Shown here piece by piece: positions 19,677 through 30,430 of a stretch of DNA of 64,000 nucleotides (positions are counted from its first letter, which is position 1; every line of letters begins with the position of its first letter). The position numbers and the translations under genes were made by a program. Source of the DNA: Adiantum capillus-veneris (lineage: Eukaryota > Streptophyta > Polypodiopsida > Polypodiales > Pteridaceae); assembly GCA_014529385.2 (NCBI GenBank), contig CM043950.1, positions 65,986,935 through 66,050,934 of the forward strand. The letters run 5' to 3'. The notes under the pieces were generated by a model. That model did no database searches. It was given only the letters and a program-made list of their open reading frames with translations, and had not been told where the DNA came from.

Positions 19677-20254
19677 GGTGGTAGGTTTTTCTTTTTTTTT
19701 TTCTTTTGGGAGGAGGGGACACTTTTAGTCTCATTATACTAGTACATTATCAGTAGCGCCACGTTTAGTCGTATTGTACTAGTGCATTATCAGAAGCTTG
19801 CCAAGGTTTTGTCTCTCTCTCTACAGTGTTTTGTCTCCTCGTGTAGTCTCTCTCTAGTGTTTTTCTTCTCTAGCCATTTTGCCAGATCACCCTCCCTCTT
19901 TCCTGTGCCTTTGCGTTTTTGCTAGACATCTCTCCTACTGTTCCCTCTCCTGCCCAATGAGACTCCATCTGCACGTACATTGCACGTGTAGGAGATCACT
20001 ACAATGGGGTTGCTCTCTTGAAGGTTCCACATTCGGAGGTGGTGGTTGTCTACCATTGGATCTGACGGATTATGAACATGTTGCCACTCTTTTGGGCCAT
20101 CTTCTGTTGCCACTTCTCACAGGAAAGTGATTGAATCCGATGTGGATGCCTTTAAGCCAAATTGACCCATGTTCGATACTCTCCGTGTGAGCGTTTCTTA
20201 TTATTATAAAAGGTTCTACCATTTGGTCTGCGATTTTTGTGACCCACTTAAGGG
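19677..20254. other. Unassigned flank between G1 and G2+
   Basis: Pyrimidine-rich at the start, with a T-rich run at 19687-19706. Apart from the duplication at 19724-19797 I see no recognised domain or LTR. Short ORFs here look like chance. Confidence 0.5.
19724..19797 (+). repeat. Two-unit direct repeat, 40-bp period
   Basis: TTTAGTCTCATTATACTAGT and its near-copy TTTAGTCGTATTGTACTAGT each continue with RCATTATCAGWAGC (19724-19757 and 19764-19797). Confidence 0.8.
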
Positions 20255-20259
20255 GTGGT

Positions 20260-20824
20260 TGTCACAAATTGGTGCCATGTCAAATGTGGGGTAGCAGAGG
20301 ACACACCCACACACCCCGACTGGCGGCAAACCCGCGGAGACAGGGCTAACGTCGCAGTGTACGGCTTTCTATGATTTGCAGCACCATTTGCGGCGGGAAA
20401 AGCGCTGACGTGGCTGAGCGTACGGAATTCCGCCTTTTGCGCTGGGCAAAAGCAGCTGAATTCTACGCTATTTGTTGAAGAGCTTTTTGGATAAAGTTGC
20501 TTTATTTTAAATTGATTTTGAAGCTTTTGGGGCTCTGCTTTTGGCATCCCTTGTAATGAATAAATAAGTGGTTTGGGCTCCCACTCCTCGGAGCATCTGG
20601 ATGCACAGTCTGAGAGTGAGAACCCTTCCACTCCTTTGTACTTTGAGTTACAGATTAATACAAAAAGAAACACCGAAAGGGGCGCCAATCTTTGGGGCCA
20701 ATATCTCTAGGAACGGAACTCTGTCGGGCCGTGTCGAATCAATTGTGAACTGTGAGTTGTTTTGAAGTGAATCTCTACTGCGCAAGCGGTAGAATCTTGA
20801 CTTGGAGTGTCCAAGTTTGTTACA
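20260..20824 (+). repeat. 5' LTR of G2+ (565 bp)
   Basis: TGTCACAAATTGGTG...TTTGTTACA. The shared motif is at 20668-20703. Related to 27590-28172 with visible substitutions and short indels. Confidence 0.93.
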
Positions 20825-20825
20825 A

Positions 20826-20843
20826 TGGTATCAAAGCGCGGCC
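20826..20843 (+). other. Primer-binding site of G2+
   Basis: TGGTATCAAAGCGCGGCC one base after the LTR, complementary to initiator-Met tRNA with one mismatch in the first 12. Confidence 0.9.
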
Positions 20844-20888
20844 GATTTCTCTTCTACTGGGAAATTCGATCCTTTTCTCGCGACACTT

Positions 20889-22561
20889 ATGGATTCAAAC
20901 AAAGATCAATCGACTTCCTCTGCATCTGGGGATGAGGGAAGAGATCACGAAGAAGATTCTCACGAGTACGGCCCGCCTCGGCCTACTCAAGCGGAGATTG
21001 AAGAGATGGCGCTTCGACAATCGGTTGACGATGCGACAAAGATGATGATCAATCTTGCAAAGGATCCGAAATTTGTCAAATTTTTGACTCAGACATCCTT
21101 CAACGAAGTGCACTATCAGTGGCGTAAGGCCACAGAACCACCCTTAAACCGGCACTCAAGAAACCTCCTACTCCGAGGATGTTTACAGAGCAAGAATTGG
21201 AAGAGGTGGTGGATACACGGATTAAACAGCTTTTTGACGCAACCAACAAAGCCAAAAAGCACGACAAAAAGCAAAAGAAAGGAACTCATTTCCCGGGTTA
21301 TTTGGGTCATCAATCTACTTTTGCCTCGGCACAAAAGCAGAAGAAGCATGTGCGATTTGAAGGATTAACTAGTTCTTCTTCTTCTTCTTCTTCTTCTTCT
21401 TCTTCTTCTTCTTCTGACAGTTCTTCTAGCTCTTCTGACTCGAGCGAAGAAGACAAGAAAGAGAAAAAGTGAAGCAAAAAACAAAGCTTCGGAAAGGGCA
21501 AGAAAAAGGCAAAGAAGCCTAAGCTTTGCCTAGTTTTTGACAGTTCTACAGAGGACTCGTCTTCAGATAGTTCTCACTTTGACGATCACAGATTTTACGC
21601 CAAAAAGAAGCATTTTTATAAAGCCAACCAGTATGACTTTCTCGAGGATAAAAGCAAGAAAGTTCGAGAATTTAAAGAAGGTGGACAGTCAATTAAATTT
21701 TACACTTTTTCTGAATTCCAAGATGCTTTGAGGACTTTGGCCTTCATATAGCAGTTTGATATAGCTTTCTCTGGAGGGCATTACTCAAAGCACTCCAAGA
21801 TTCGGGGGGCTACCTCTTACTTCAAGGGAAATGCTCGAACGTGGTGGTCCACTCTTCTATTGAACAAGAAAGCGCCAGTTAAATGGCTTAGATTTAAAAG
21901 GCTTTTTATTTCTTCTTGGTTGACTCGGGAGTACGAACGAGACATACGAACTGCTTGGAACCATCTTCGGATGACCAAGAAAGATACTTTGGACGCATAT
22001 TGCGAGAGATTTTGGAGCTCTTTTCTACCCGCTTCTTCATTTAAGAAGATCTCGTTTAAAGAACAGATTGAGCAGTTTAGCTGCGCACTTCCTAGGGAGA
22101 TCCAAGATCACTGCTTAGAGCAAAAGTCTGATTCTATTCAAGAACTGATGAGTCATACGAAACGGGGCTTTGCCATACACTCAGGCAGTTTGACTTACCC
22201 CACAGATGAGATCATGACGCAGAAAACAGAGCAGACTTCTAAAAATGAAAGTAGAAAGAAGAAGAGCCCCCAAGAACAGAAAGATAAGGATGCACGACCC
22301 CGGCTCACTCCTCGGGAGAGAGCCAACTACATCAAAGAGAGGAAGTGTTTTGGATGCGGGGAACAAGGACACCCCTCCGCGAAGTGCCCTAAAGAGGCAC
22401 AGAAAGAACAAGATGAAGAAAGGCCAGAGAGTTCAAAAGCAGTTGAGGAACGTGGACAGAAAGGCAAGATGAGAGGCACGACTGGTTCCAGATTGCATGG
22501 ATACTTGACCCAAGCACGATTGATGAGAGGACAGAACTTTGCCGAGCTTGGGGCAAAGTGA
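20889..22561 (+). pseudogene. G2+ Gag
   Basis: Capsid/nucleocapsid precursor. The start MDSNKDQSTSSASGD is at 20889, ~45 bases after the PBS. The frame is lost near 21110-21180. A lysine-rich stretch and a polyserine tract (21370-21417, TTC repeat) follow, then a TGA at 21470. The capsid core resumes with FKEGGQSIKFYTFSEF (about 21670-21720) and the W-rich block (ARTWWSTLL, WLRFKRLFISSW) at about 21835-21925. The C-terminal half (21860-22561, 233 aa) is open and ends with a good CCHC knuckle, CFGCGEQGHPSAKC, near 22347-22390. At least one shift and two stops make it non-functional as it stands. Confidence 0.92.
21370..21417 (+). repeat. (TTC)n coding microsatellite in G2+ gag
   Basis: Fifteen or so TCT/TTC units encode a serine run. 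The homologous serine tract in G2- (about 580-640) is interrupted by other codons, so the pure repeat is a later expansion. Confidence 0.85.
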
Positions 22562-24397
22562 AAGATCAAGAAGCCCTGATTTTCTTTGATGGAGGAGCCA
22601 AGGCCAACTTCATTTCACTTGAATTGGCGGCGCGGGCTTGAGATTACACCCAATCGGATGGAACCACAAGCAAAGGCAGTTCTAGCGGCACCTGGCAAGG
22701 ACGTAGCCATTACATCTATCATTGGCAAACTTCGGTTGCATTGTCAAGGGTATTTGGGGCACGAGGACTTCTACATAATGCCCTTGGAAGGTTGTGATGT
22801 CCTCCTGGGAATTCCCTGGTACCATAAGAACAACAACGTGGTCGACTATCGGGCGAGAAAAGCGACTTTGACTACAGAAAAGGGCCGAACCATTGTACTT
22901 GATGTGAAACTTAAGGGCGAGTTTGTCCCTATTGTATCGGCTTCGACCGTTTCAAAATTAATGAAATCCAGTCTGTTTGTTTACTCTATCTTTTTGAAAG
23001 AGTTGAATGATGATCATATGACAAATATGTCTGATCTAGAAAAAGAACGCCAAGATTTTCTCCACACTCATGCCGATTGCTTTTCTGAGGGCCTGCCAGG
23101 CGAGTTGCCACCAGCTCGTCTTGAGGATCATATCATTGATCGGATACATGGAAGAACACCACCGAACCGGCCACCTTACCGTGTGAGCCGAGCCCAGAAT
23201 GAAGAGATTATGAACCAAGTGAAAGACCTCTTGGAAAAGGGTCTTAGCAAGCCGAGTACTTCACCTTACTGCTCTCCGGTGTTGTTGGTTTTGAAGAAAG
23301 ACGGATCTTGGAGAATGTGCACTGACTATAGAGCTCTCAACAAAATCACCATCAAGAACAGATTTCCGATTCCAAGGATCAATGATATTCTAGACCGACT
23401 ACAGGGATCCTCTTGTTTCAGCGAGATCAATTTGAAGAGCGGATATCATCAGATCCGAATCGCGCCGGGAGATGTCTAAAAGACAGCTTTTCGGAAGACC
23501 TTCGGTTTATTCGAGTTTTTGGTGATGCCTTTTGGGCTTACCAATGCTCCAAGGACCTTTAACCGAATGATGGACAAGATTAAGAGAGTATAGATCTTTT
23601 GTGGGCACTCTCTTTGATGACATTATTGTCTTCTCCAAGGATGGGGCAGAACATAGAGAACATCTACTACAGGTCTTTCAGGCATTGCGGTATCACAAGT
23701 TGGTGATCAATGCAAAGAAGAGTGAATTTTTCCTGCCAGAGATACACTTTTTGGGACACGTCGTCTTAGTAGCAGGAGTGCAGATGGACCCCGCCAAGAT
23801 ACAGACTATCCGTGATTGGCCCAATTTGAAGAATGTCCATGAAGTTAGAAGCTTCTTGGGCTTATGTTCTTACTATCAGCAGTTCATTAGAAAGTTTGCA
23901 GAGGTTGCTTCCCCTTTGCATATGTTGACACAGAAAGGAGTCCCTTTCTCGTGGGGATCCACAAAGGTGACTGCCTTTCAAACATTGAAAGAGAAATTGA
24001 CTACAGGACCAGTTTTGACTTTGCCAGATTTGCAGAAGTCGTATGAAGTATATTGTGATGCTTGTGGTCGTAGTCTGGGTGCGGTCTTAATGCAAGAAGG
24101 CCATGTCATTGCTTACGAGAGCCGATTGTTCTCAAGGCCGGAATTGATAGCACGGATATATGAGAAAGAGCTTTTGCCGGTTATCCAGGCTCTTACTCAG
24201 TGGCGACATTACCTACTCGGAGCCGATTTTACGATCTTCACAGATCACCAAAGTTTACGCTACTTCTTGTCAAAAAAGCAGCTATATCATAAAAGCAATC
24301 GCAGTGGGCAAACATCCTGTCACAGTTTCACTTCCAGATTGTCCATGTGCAAGGACAGAAGAATTTGGTGGCAGATGCTTTGTCCCGGAAGCCGATG
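22562..24397 (+). pseudogene. G2+ protease, reverse transcriptase and RNase H
   Basis: The retropepsin active site IFFDGGAKANFIS is at about 22580-22620 and the flap-end motif DVLLGIPWYHKN at about 22797-22835. RT begins with RVSRAQNEEIM (about 23185), followed by KDGSWRMCTDYRALNKIT, and the FSEINLKSGYHQI motif near 23430. A TAA stop sits at 23476-23478 and another near 23592. The palm resumes with catalytic FDDIIVFSK near 23612-23640 (FxDD instead of YxDD). RNase H follows with YCDACGRSLGAVL and TDHQSLRYF (about 24050-24270). Two stops and at least one frame change inactivate it. Confidence 0.93.
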
Positions 24398-24595
24398 ATT
24401 CTCGCTATTTCCGCGATACATCATAGGAGCTTCGAGGATATGGTCGATCAGTATGCCACAGATACAGATTTTGCAAAAATTTTCACTCGGATATAGTACG
24501 GGATATTCCATTCGGGATGGCTACTTGATGAAGAAAAGGTTTTAACCGAATGCCACTGTCCACCATTTACGGGTCACCGCGGCATTGCTACCACC

Positions 24596-25693
24596 TTGAA
24601 AGGTGTAGAGAGATACTTATTTTGGCCGAGACTCAAGAAGGACGTGGACGATTTTGTACGCAGTTGCTTGGTTTGCCAGAAGGTCAAGTTTGACAGGCAT
24701 AAAGCAAAGGGATTGTTACAGCCTTTACCCATACCCCCCCCCCCCCCCCCAACCCCCCACCCCCCCGGGGAAAGTATTGCAATGGATTTCATTTTCGATC
24801 TCCCGAGAACACAGAGTGGGCACGATGGTATCTGGACTTTTATTGATAGATTTAGCAAGTAAGCTCATTTCATTCCAGTAAAGAAGACAGTCAAGCCGAA
24901 TCACTTAGCGAGACTGTTCATTGCCCAGATTTTTAGATTGCATGGCATGCCTGAGACAATTGTCTCTGACAGAGATCCCCGATTCACAAGTTTGTTTTGA
25001 ACGGCTATTTGGGAGAACATTGGCACGAGATTACAGTTCTCGTCATCTTTTCCACCCGCAGACAGATGGGCAATCAGAAATTGCAAATTCAGCATACTGG
25101 ATTTATTGAAGTCTTACAGCTTGAATCAGAAGACTCAATAAGTATTTGCCCTTGGTGAAATTTGCCTACAATAACACGATTCACTCTTCGACGGGGAAGG
25201 CGCCATTTGAGATTATTGAAGGTGCTACGAAGGTTCCACCCTTCCTAAGCACGAAAGATAAGATTTTTGAAGCCGACCAGTACACACAGGACTTGGACAC
25301 GCTTTTGCCAAGGTCCGGGAGGCTTTGGAAAAATATCAGGAAAGACAAGAGGGAGAACGATTGGGTGCTCTTACGTTTTGAAAGGCTCACCTGAGAAAGA
25401 AAAAGGAGAAGCTTAGCATGAGATACTATGGACCTTTCCAGATTTCCTAAAAGATAAATGATGTCTCCTTTAGACTGAAGCTGCCCGATACTTGGAGGAT
25501 TCACAATGCTTTTAATGTGAGTCTCCTGAAGCCTTTTAAAGGCGATGTGCCCGAGGATGGGGAGCCAGATGAGTAACCCGAAGTGGAGGAAAACGAGGAG
25601 ATACTCGTTCCAAAACAGATATTGGCACATAAAGATAGAAAGGTAAAAGGTAAAATGATAAGGCGGTTCTTGGTTAAATTCAAAAACTATCCC
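24596..25693 (+). pseudogene. G2+ integrase, interrupted
   Basis: The zinc-binding end (CLVCQKVKFDRHKAKG, about 24660-24715) is followed by a C-rich insertion at 24734-24776. Then come the DDE core (SIAMDFI, VSDRDP, QTDGQSE) and FAYNNTIHSSTGKAPFEII. In-frame stops follow FIDRFSK (24860-24862) and TSLF (about 24996), and more lie near 25110-25135 and 25392. The GPF module (YYGPFQIS) is at about 25425. The start of the chromodomain (VPKQILAHKDRKVKGK ... FKNYP) ends at 25693, where a solo LTR has inserted. Confidence 0.92.
24734..24776 (+). repeat. Poly(C) tract inside integrase
   Basis: 17 C, AA, 6 C, A, 7 C and GGGG where the G1 relative reads PDKPWE. It adds about 21 bases and keeps the frame, so the protein reads as a proline run. 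A sequencing or assembly problem at the homopolymer is also possible. Confidence 0.8.
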
Positions 25694-26918
25694 TGTTAGG
25701 TGTAGCGGAATGAATGTTTGCGCTTTGCTCAAGATGAGTGCTCCAAACTGTGCTCAAGGTTCCTTTTGTTCTTATTGAAGGTAGAGCCTTCTGTTCTTAA
25801 TGAGAGAATGCTATGATCAGAAACAAAGTGAATGGACACTATGCGTGCAAGTGAATGAGACTGAGAGATACAGAGAGAAGAGAGATACGACACTAGAGAC
25901 GTTGTAAAACCCTCCTCCGAAGGCCCCACTCTCGTCGGCGAGAGTAGTCTACTTATGATTGCACAAACTGGTATAAACAGTATACATGAGACTGATGCAA
26001 GTCTAGGCTATGTCAACAACGACGACGGGGATGACGACACCGACATAAGGGCTGAAATCTGCAATCTTTCTACTGCTGTCCAAAAATGCTATGGGCTGAG
26101 ATCTGCTATAGTCCAAAAACGCTGATTTTGGGGGCTGTTTCTGTGGGTCTTTGACGCTGAAAATCTGCAGGTTTAGGGCTGAAAACTGAGGTTCATTAAG
26201 GCTGAAAACTGAGGTTCTTACCGGGCTGAATCTACTACTCTTTAGGGGCTGAATCTGCTGGTCTTCATTGCTTGGAATCACCAAGGCTGAAAGCTGTCCA
26301 AAACGCTATTGTACCAAAAACACTAGACTGGAAATCTACTGGCGATGGCTTGATCAAAAACACTAGGCATGGGGGTATGCTTGCGGTGGAGATCTGTTGA
26401 AAATCACCAGGCGCTGAGAGGGCTGGGCGATGAGGGATCAAAAATGCTAGGGATGACTGCTTGTTGGAAAACGCCAGTGATGGGGATCTTTGCTTGGAGG
26501 GAAACCACCAAGGCTTGGTCTTGCTGAGAAGTTGCCTGCAAGGTGCTCCTGCTGCCTCTTCTGCCATTTAGTGCTAGCTCTAGTTTGCTTATATACAAAC
26601 TTAGCAAAATTGCCCTACCTACTTTCAAACAAAAGACACTTAAAAATAATAAGTGAAAAATGTCAAAAATAGGTAAAATAGGCTAAATGCACTAGAAAAT
26701 TCCCCTGAAGGATTCTAATGGATTCTGATGGGAATGCTTATGATCATGCTGTGTGCAACCAGAGGATATGCATCTACACTAAGTGTCTGGGCATGCACGG
26801 TCTACGAATAGACTTACAAAAGTGCCAGATCACTTCTAATCTAGACTGACTGGACTGACTGAACCCTGATCATGTTGTAGCTTGTCCACAGACACAAGGT
26901 TGGATGTGTCACGTGACA
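25694..26918 (-). mobile_element. Solo LTR (1225 bp) inside the G2+ chromodomain
   Basis: Begins TGTTAGGTGTAGCGG, ends ACGTGACA, and is flanked by perfect ATCCC duplications (25689-25693 and 26919-26923). Removing it joins FKNYP to ASDAKWMED, restoring chromodomain alignment. No PBS, PPT or protein domain inside. The left part resembles the sequence at about 30431-30700. Orientation is inferred from that similarity and from the CCGCT..ACCTAACA end on the minus strand. Internal GGCTGAAAACTGAGGTTC-like units repeat between 26040 and 26270. Confidence 0.88.
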
Positions 26919-27193
26919 ATCCCGCATCGGATGCAAAGTGGATGGAGGACCTGGCAGATACTCCTGATATTGTGAACCTTTACCTTAAAGCATTTGGTTT
27001 AGGATACTCTATTCCAAATCGAACCCCAAACTCAGCTTGGGCAGAATTTGGTGGAGCGGGTATGCACAAGAGGATAGTCGCTCCACTCCTTTGTCAACAG
27101 ATTGCTCCGATTTTTTATACTAAAGTCACTGATGTCTCTTTTAAGTTTCAGGGATACTGTGGGCTGAAAGTATTCTGCTATATGACTTTATGA
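26919..27193 (+). pseudogene. G2+ chromodomain, C-terminal remainder
   Basis: Resumes exactly after the duplicated ATCCC with SDAKWMEDLADTPDIVNLYLKAFGLG, aligning with MDAKWMEEGELAESPTVLSLYLEAF of G1. It then runs into non-conserved sequence, with the stop at 27191-27193. Confidence 0.88.
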
Positions 27194-27550
27194 ACTAAAT
27201 TCCCAATGATATGATATTGATTTGTTCTTGACTTGTCTAAGTGCAGGAACTGATAGCCAAAATGACTGCAGCATTTTGGTCTGAAAGATCTCGATAGACA
27301 TGGTTGCAATAAGGATTAGTTAATCGGGCATCTAGATCTAGATGCGATTGCTAAATACGTTGTCGATTAACCATGGTCTGAGATTCGAATGAATTTTGAA
27401 TGTGATTTGTCATGTGATGTCCTATGATGTCAAGTGATGTCCTGTGATGTGACTGTCGATTGGTACATGTGCTAGATATGTGTTCCTAGTGTCGGTACTA
27501 ACAGTCAGTGTCTGCTAAGACAGTTTATGGCCTCTGTCTGTTTTGCAGGC
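27194..27550 (+). other. 3' UTR of G2+ with a shared ~140-bp repeat
   Basis: Non-coding. 27260-27420 closely resembles two tandem copies at 29610-29890 (GACATGATYRCAATAAG.ATTAGTTMATC and GATGCGATTGCTAAATACGTT). A short TGATGTC repeat lies at 27415-27455. Confidence 0.75.
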
Positions 27551-27589
27551 GTAATCGAGGACGATTACAATGCTTTCAAGACGCGGGTA
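27551..27589 (+). other. Hairpin plus degenerate polypurine tract of G2+
   Basis: GTAATCG-AGGA-CGATTAC at 27551-27568 (7-bp perfect stem), then AAGACGCGGG, a PPT with two pyrimidine substitutions, then the 3' LTR. Confidence 0.8.
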
Positions 27590-28172
27590 TGTCACAAATT
27601 GGTGACGTGTCAAATGTGGGGCAGCAGAGGACACACCCACACACCTCGGCTGGTAGCAAACCCGCGGAGACAGGGGTGACATGGCAGTGTACAGCTTCCT
27701 GTGATTTGCGACGCCATTTGCAGCGGGAAAAGCGCTGACATGCTGACGTGGCTGAGCGTACGGAATTCCGCCTTTTGCGCTAGGAAAAAGCAGATGAATT
27801 CTACGCTATTTGCTGAAGAGATTTTTGGATAAAGTTGCTTTATTTTGAATTGCTTTTAAAAGAAGCTTTTAATCTTGAAGCTTTTGGGGCTCTGCTTTTG
27901 GCATCCCTTGTAATGAATAAATAAGTGGTTTGGGCTCCCACTCCTCAAAGCATCTGGACGCAGAGTCTGGGAATGAGAACCCTCCCACTCCCTTGTACTT
28001 TGAGTTACAGATTAATACAAAGAAATATCGAAAGGGACGACAATCTTTGGGGCCAATAACTCTAGGCACGGAACTCCTCCGGGGCCGTGTTGAATCAATT
28101 GTGAACTATTTTGAAGTGAATCTCTGTTGCGTCGCGGTAGAATCTTGACGTTGAGTGTCCAAGTTTGTTACA
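27590..28172 (+). repeat. 3' LTR of G2+ (583 bp)
   Basis: TGTCACAAATTGGTGACGTG...TTTGTTACA. The shared motif at 28023-28057 is slightly degraded. Followed by GTGGT. Confidence 0.93.
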
Positions 28173-28177
28173 GTGGT

Positions 28178-29000
28178 TCACAAGTGAAGAAGATTACTCT
28201 ACAGACTCGTCAGAGATAGTGTTCAAACACCATGACAAGCTTACCCGCGATAATTATGCTTATTGATAATTGATGGTTTTTACAAAAAGGCTTGTGGGCA
28301 TTGTCGACGGGTCTAAGACGAGACCTGTACAGTCTGGCAACAATAGGTGGACTATACTTCAAGATGACGAATTTCTTCAATGGGGATGCGAGTAATGAGA
28401 AGATCATGCTTGCCTTGTTTAGGCACTCACAGAGGAGATCTCTCCCGCGGCACATAACTACCACTGAGATGTGGCCAAAGCTCCAGGATATGTTTTGATC
28501 GATCCTCTATGATGCAAGCAATCACCCTTCTTGTTAGAAAAATATTTTCTCTGTAGTTTGAAGCCTCTTCCATGTAGTCATTTTTCCTGGAGTTTGAAGC
28601 TCGATCATGCATGATCAACTCTCGGGTACGGGAAGTCCATTGACTAGTTCTCAGTTAGCTACCTTGCTACCAAGTTGCCTGAGGAGTACGAGATCGTTGC
28701 AAAGGCTTATGCTTGCAAATCGTGAAGGAAATCTGCATTTTAATGATCTCAGCTTTTTTTTTATTGAGGAAGTTGTCTTACTATCCCAAGGCAAGGCTCG
28801 AGTTCGAAAAGTGATGAACCAGCACATGCTACATCAAGAACTAAACAGAAGTCCAGCAATTGTTACAACTGTGAAAAGCGTGGTCATTTCTCTACACGAC
28901 AAGGGTAAAGGCAAGCCTGATGAGGACAACACTGACAATGATTCTTCAAAGGACTCAACCGAGTCTGTTGGTGTGGTGTCACCACACTAGCAAAAGCTCC
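28178..29000 (+). pseudogene. Copia-type gag remnant
   Basis: Frames are broken, but the copia Gag order is visible: KLTRDNYAY near 28237-28265, LVGIVDGSKTRP near 28285-28325, a TTxEMWxKLQDMF block near 28460-28500, and LPEEYEIVAKAL near 28675-28710. The C-terminal part ends with a zinc knuckle NCYNCEKRGHFSTR near 28860-28905, where the last Cys is Arg. Several TGA/TAA stops interrupt it. G2+ inserted upstream at 28177. Protease, integrase and RT do not follow. Confidence 0.75.
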
Positions 29001-29419
29001 AGCATTTTAGTCCAGTGGTTGATGTTGCAACATGCTTCAGCCAAAGAGAGGCGCATGAGTGGCAAAGAGGGGCAAGTGGTGCTTCCGATACTTGATTTGG
29101 CCATGTGCATCTGAGTTCAAGTCATAGATGTTTGGACCCGTGTGTTGGAGTTTCAAAGTACATTGCAACTGGCAAAGAACCAACATGTCATATACAAAAC
29201 ACTATGGATGTTGTGCATACAAGCCATTGTTGTTGGCTGGATTATGGGCAAGGTGTGTTCAAAAGTTCATTGTCTTGAAGAATCTTGGACGTGACGTGTT
29301 CATAGTTCACAAATGGGGATTCTTGAATGTAGTTTGATCTACATTTCAAATTTCTATAAGGAGACCAATTGGACCTCTCTCTAAATTCATACAGTTGGTC
29401 TCGATATCTCCCACGGACA
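29001..29419. other. Unassigned sequence after copia gag
   Basis: No domain or repeat recognised. Short ORFs without conserved motifs. Confidence 0.4.
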
Positions 29420-30243
29420 TGTGATAGGGAGTGGGATCGGGGTGAGCTTGTATTTCCACGTCGGGTCCTTTCAAGCCATCTTTACTCTTAGGTTTTGGTT
29501 CTCTCTATAGTCATGTAGCTTCCTCTAGGTGTAAAGGATTTTTCTCAACCCTTTTGGGTGCTCTCAGGTGCCCTTTAGGGCCCTTCTCTGTGTCTGACTG
29601 CAGATTTGCGAGATGAAATGGCTGCAGCATTTCGGTCTTGCGAGACTATGGACATGATCACAATAAGGATTAGTTAATCCGACATCAGTGAGGTCCTACA
29701 TGGATCTAGATGCGATTGCTAAATACGTTGCAAGGAATCATGGTCTTGAGAATCTCTATAGACATGATCGCAATAAGAATTAGTTCATCCGACATTAATG
29801 AGGTCTAGGATGGATCTAGATGTGATTATTAAATACGTTACTGGCAGTCATGGTCTGAGATTTGGAATGAAATATCTGTGATTGATTTGATTTAAATGAG
29901 ATGTAAACGTTCAACGACTGTTGTCTTCAGTTTTCCAGTAGTACTACGAAGTATCTACATCAAGTACCCATTAGCATCTCAGCATTTAGCATCATTGTAT
30001 CAGCATTGTGCAAGTAATAAAGCAAGTACTTGCTCTGGCAACAGAGCAAGGAGGCCCTTGAGGGTGGTTGGGACACGACATCCTGTGTCCTCTCTCTTTT
30101 CTCTCTCTATGCGCCTCTCTCTTTCATTCAGTTCAATTCACTTTCTCTTTCAAGTGAAGTAATTTTGTGTTTGTGCGGAGTAGTAGATCTAAACCCTTAA
30201 ACACTTCCGCTGCACCTGACGATGGCATTCCCATAAGGTGACA
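29420..30243 (+). mobile_element. Probable copia LTR (boundaries approximate)
   Basis: TGTGATAGGGAG...ATAAGGTGACA. It is followed by AGCAAATCAGAGCC, a decayed form of the Met-tRNA PBS, and then a leader with an ATG giving MIAVAGVSMVASSSTRSHY near 30268-30330, typical of copia gag starts. The LTR end CTTCCGCTGCACCTGAC resembles the solo LTR at 25694 in reverse. The right boundary is better supported than the left. Confidence 0.55.
29610..29890 (+). repeat. Two tandem ~135-bp repeats, also in the G2+ 3' UTR
   Basis: Units starting near 29625 and 29755 share GACATGATCRCAATAAG and GATGTGATT/GCGATTGCTAAATACGTT. The third copy is at 27260-27420. Confidence 0.78.
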
Positions 30244-30430
30244 CGATAATAGCAAATCAGAGCCGTATCCAACATGATAGCTGTTGCCGGAGTGTCCATG
30301 GTAGCTTCTTCATCAACTAGGTCTCACTATTTCTATCCACTATGAGCTACAAAGAGGATGTTAAAGTTATAGTATCTCAAGTGAATGGCCCGATGTGATC
30401 CCAATATTTATTTTGGCTTTAGGTATTTAT

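Larger units (their letters stand above)
20260..28172 (+). mobile_element. G2+: full-length decayed gypsy chromovirus
   Basis: LTRs 20260-20824 and 27590-28172, target duplications GTGGT (20255-20259 and 28173-28177), Met-tRNA PBS, then gag, protease, RT, RNase H, integrase and chromodomain in chromovirus order. All reading frames carry stops or shifts. A 1225-bp solo LTR interrupts the chromodomain. It serves as the reference for the deleted G2- copy at the window start. Confidence 0.95.

Noticed and set aside
23036-23218. Antisense and shadow frames over gypsy and copia genes
   Set aside because: They overlap well-supported pol or gag sequence on the other strand and have no independent motifs.
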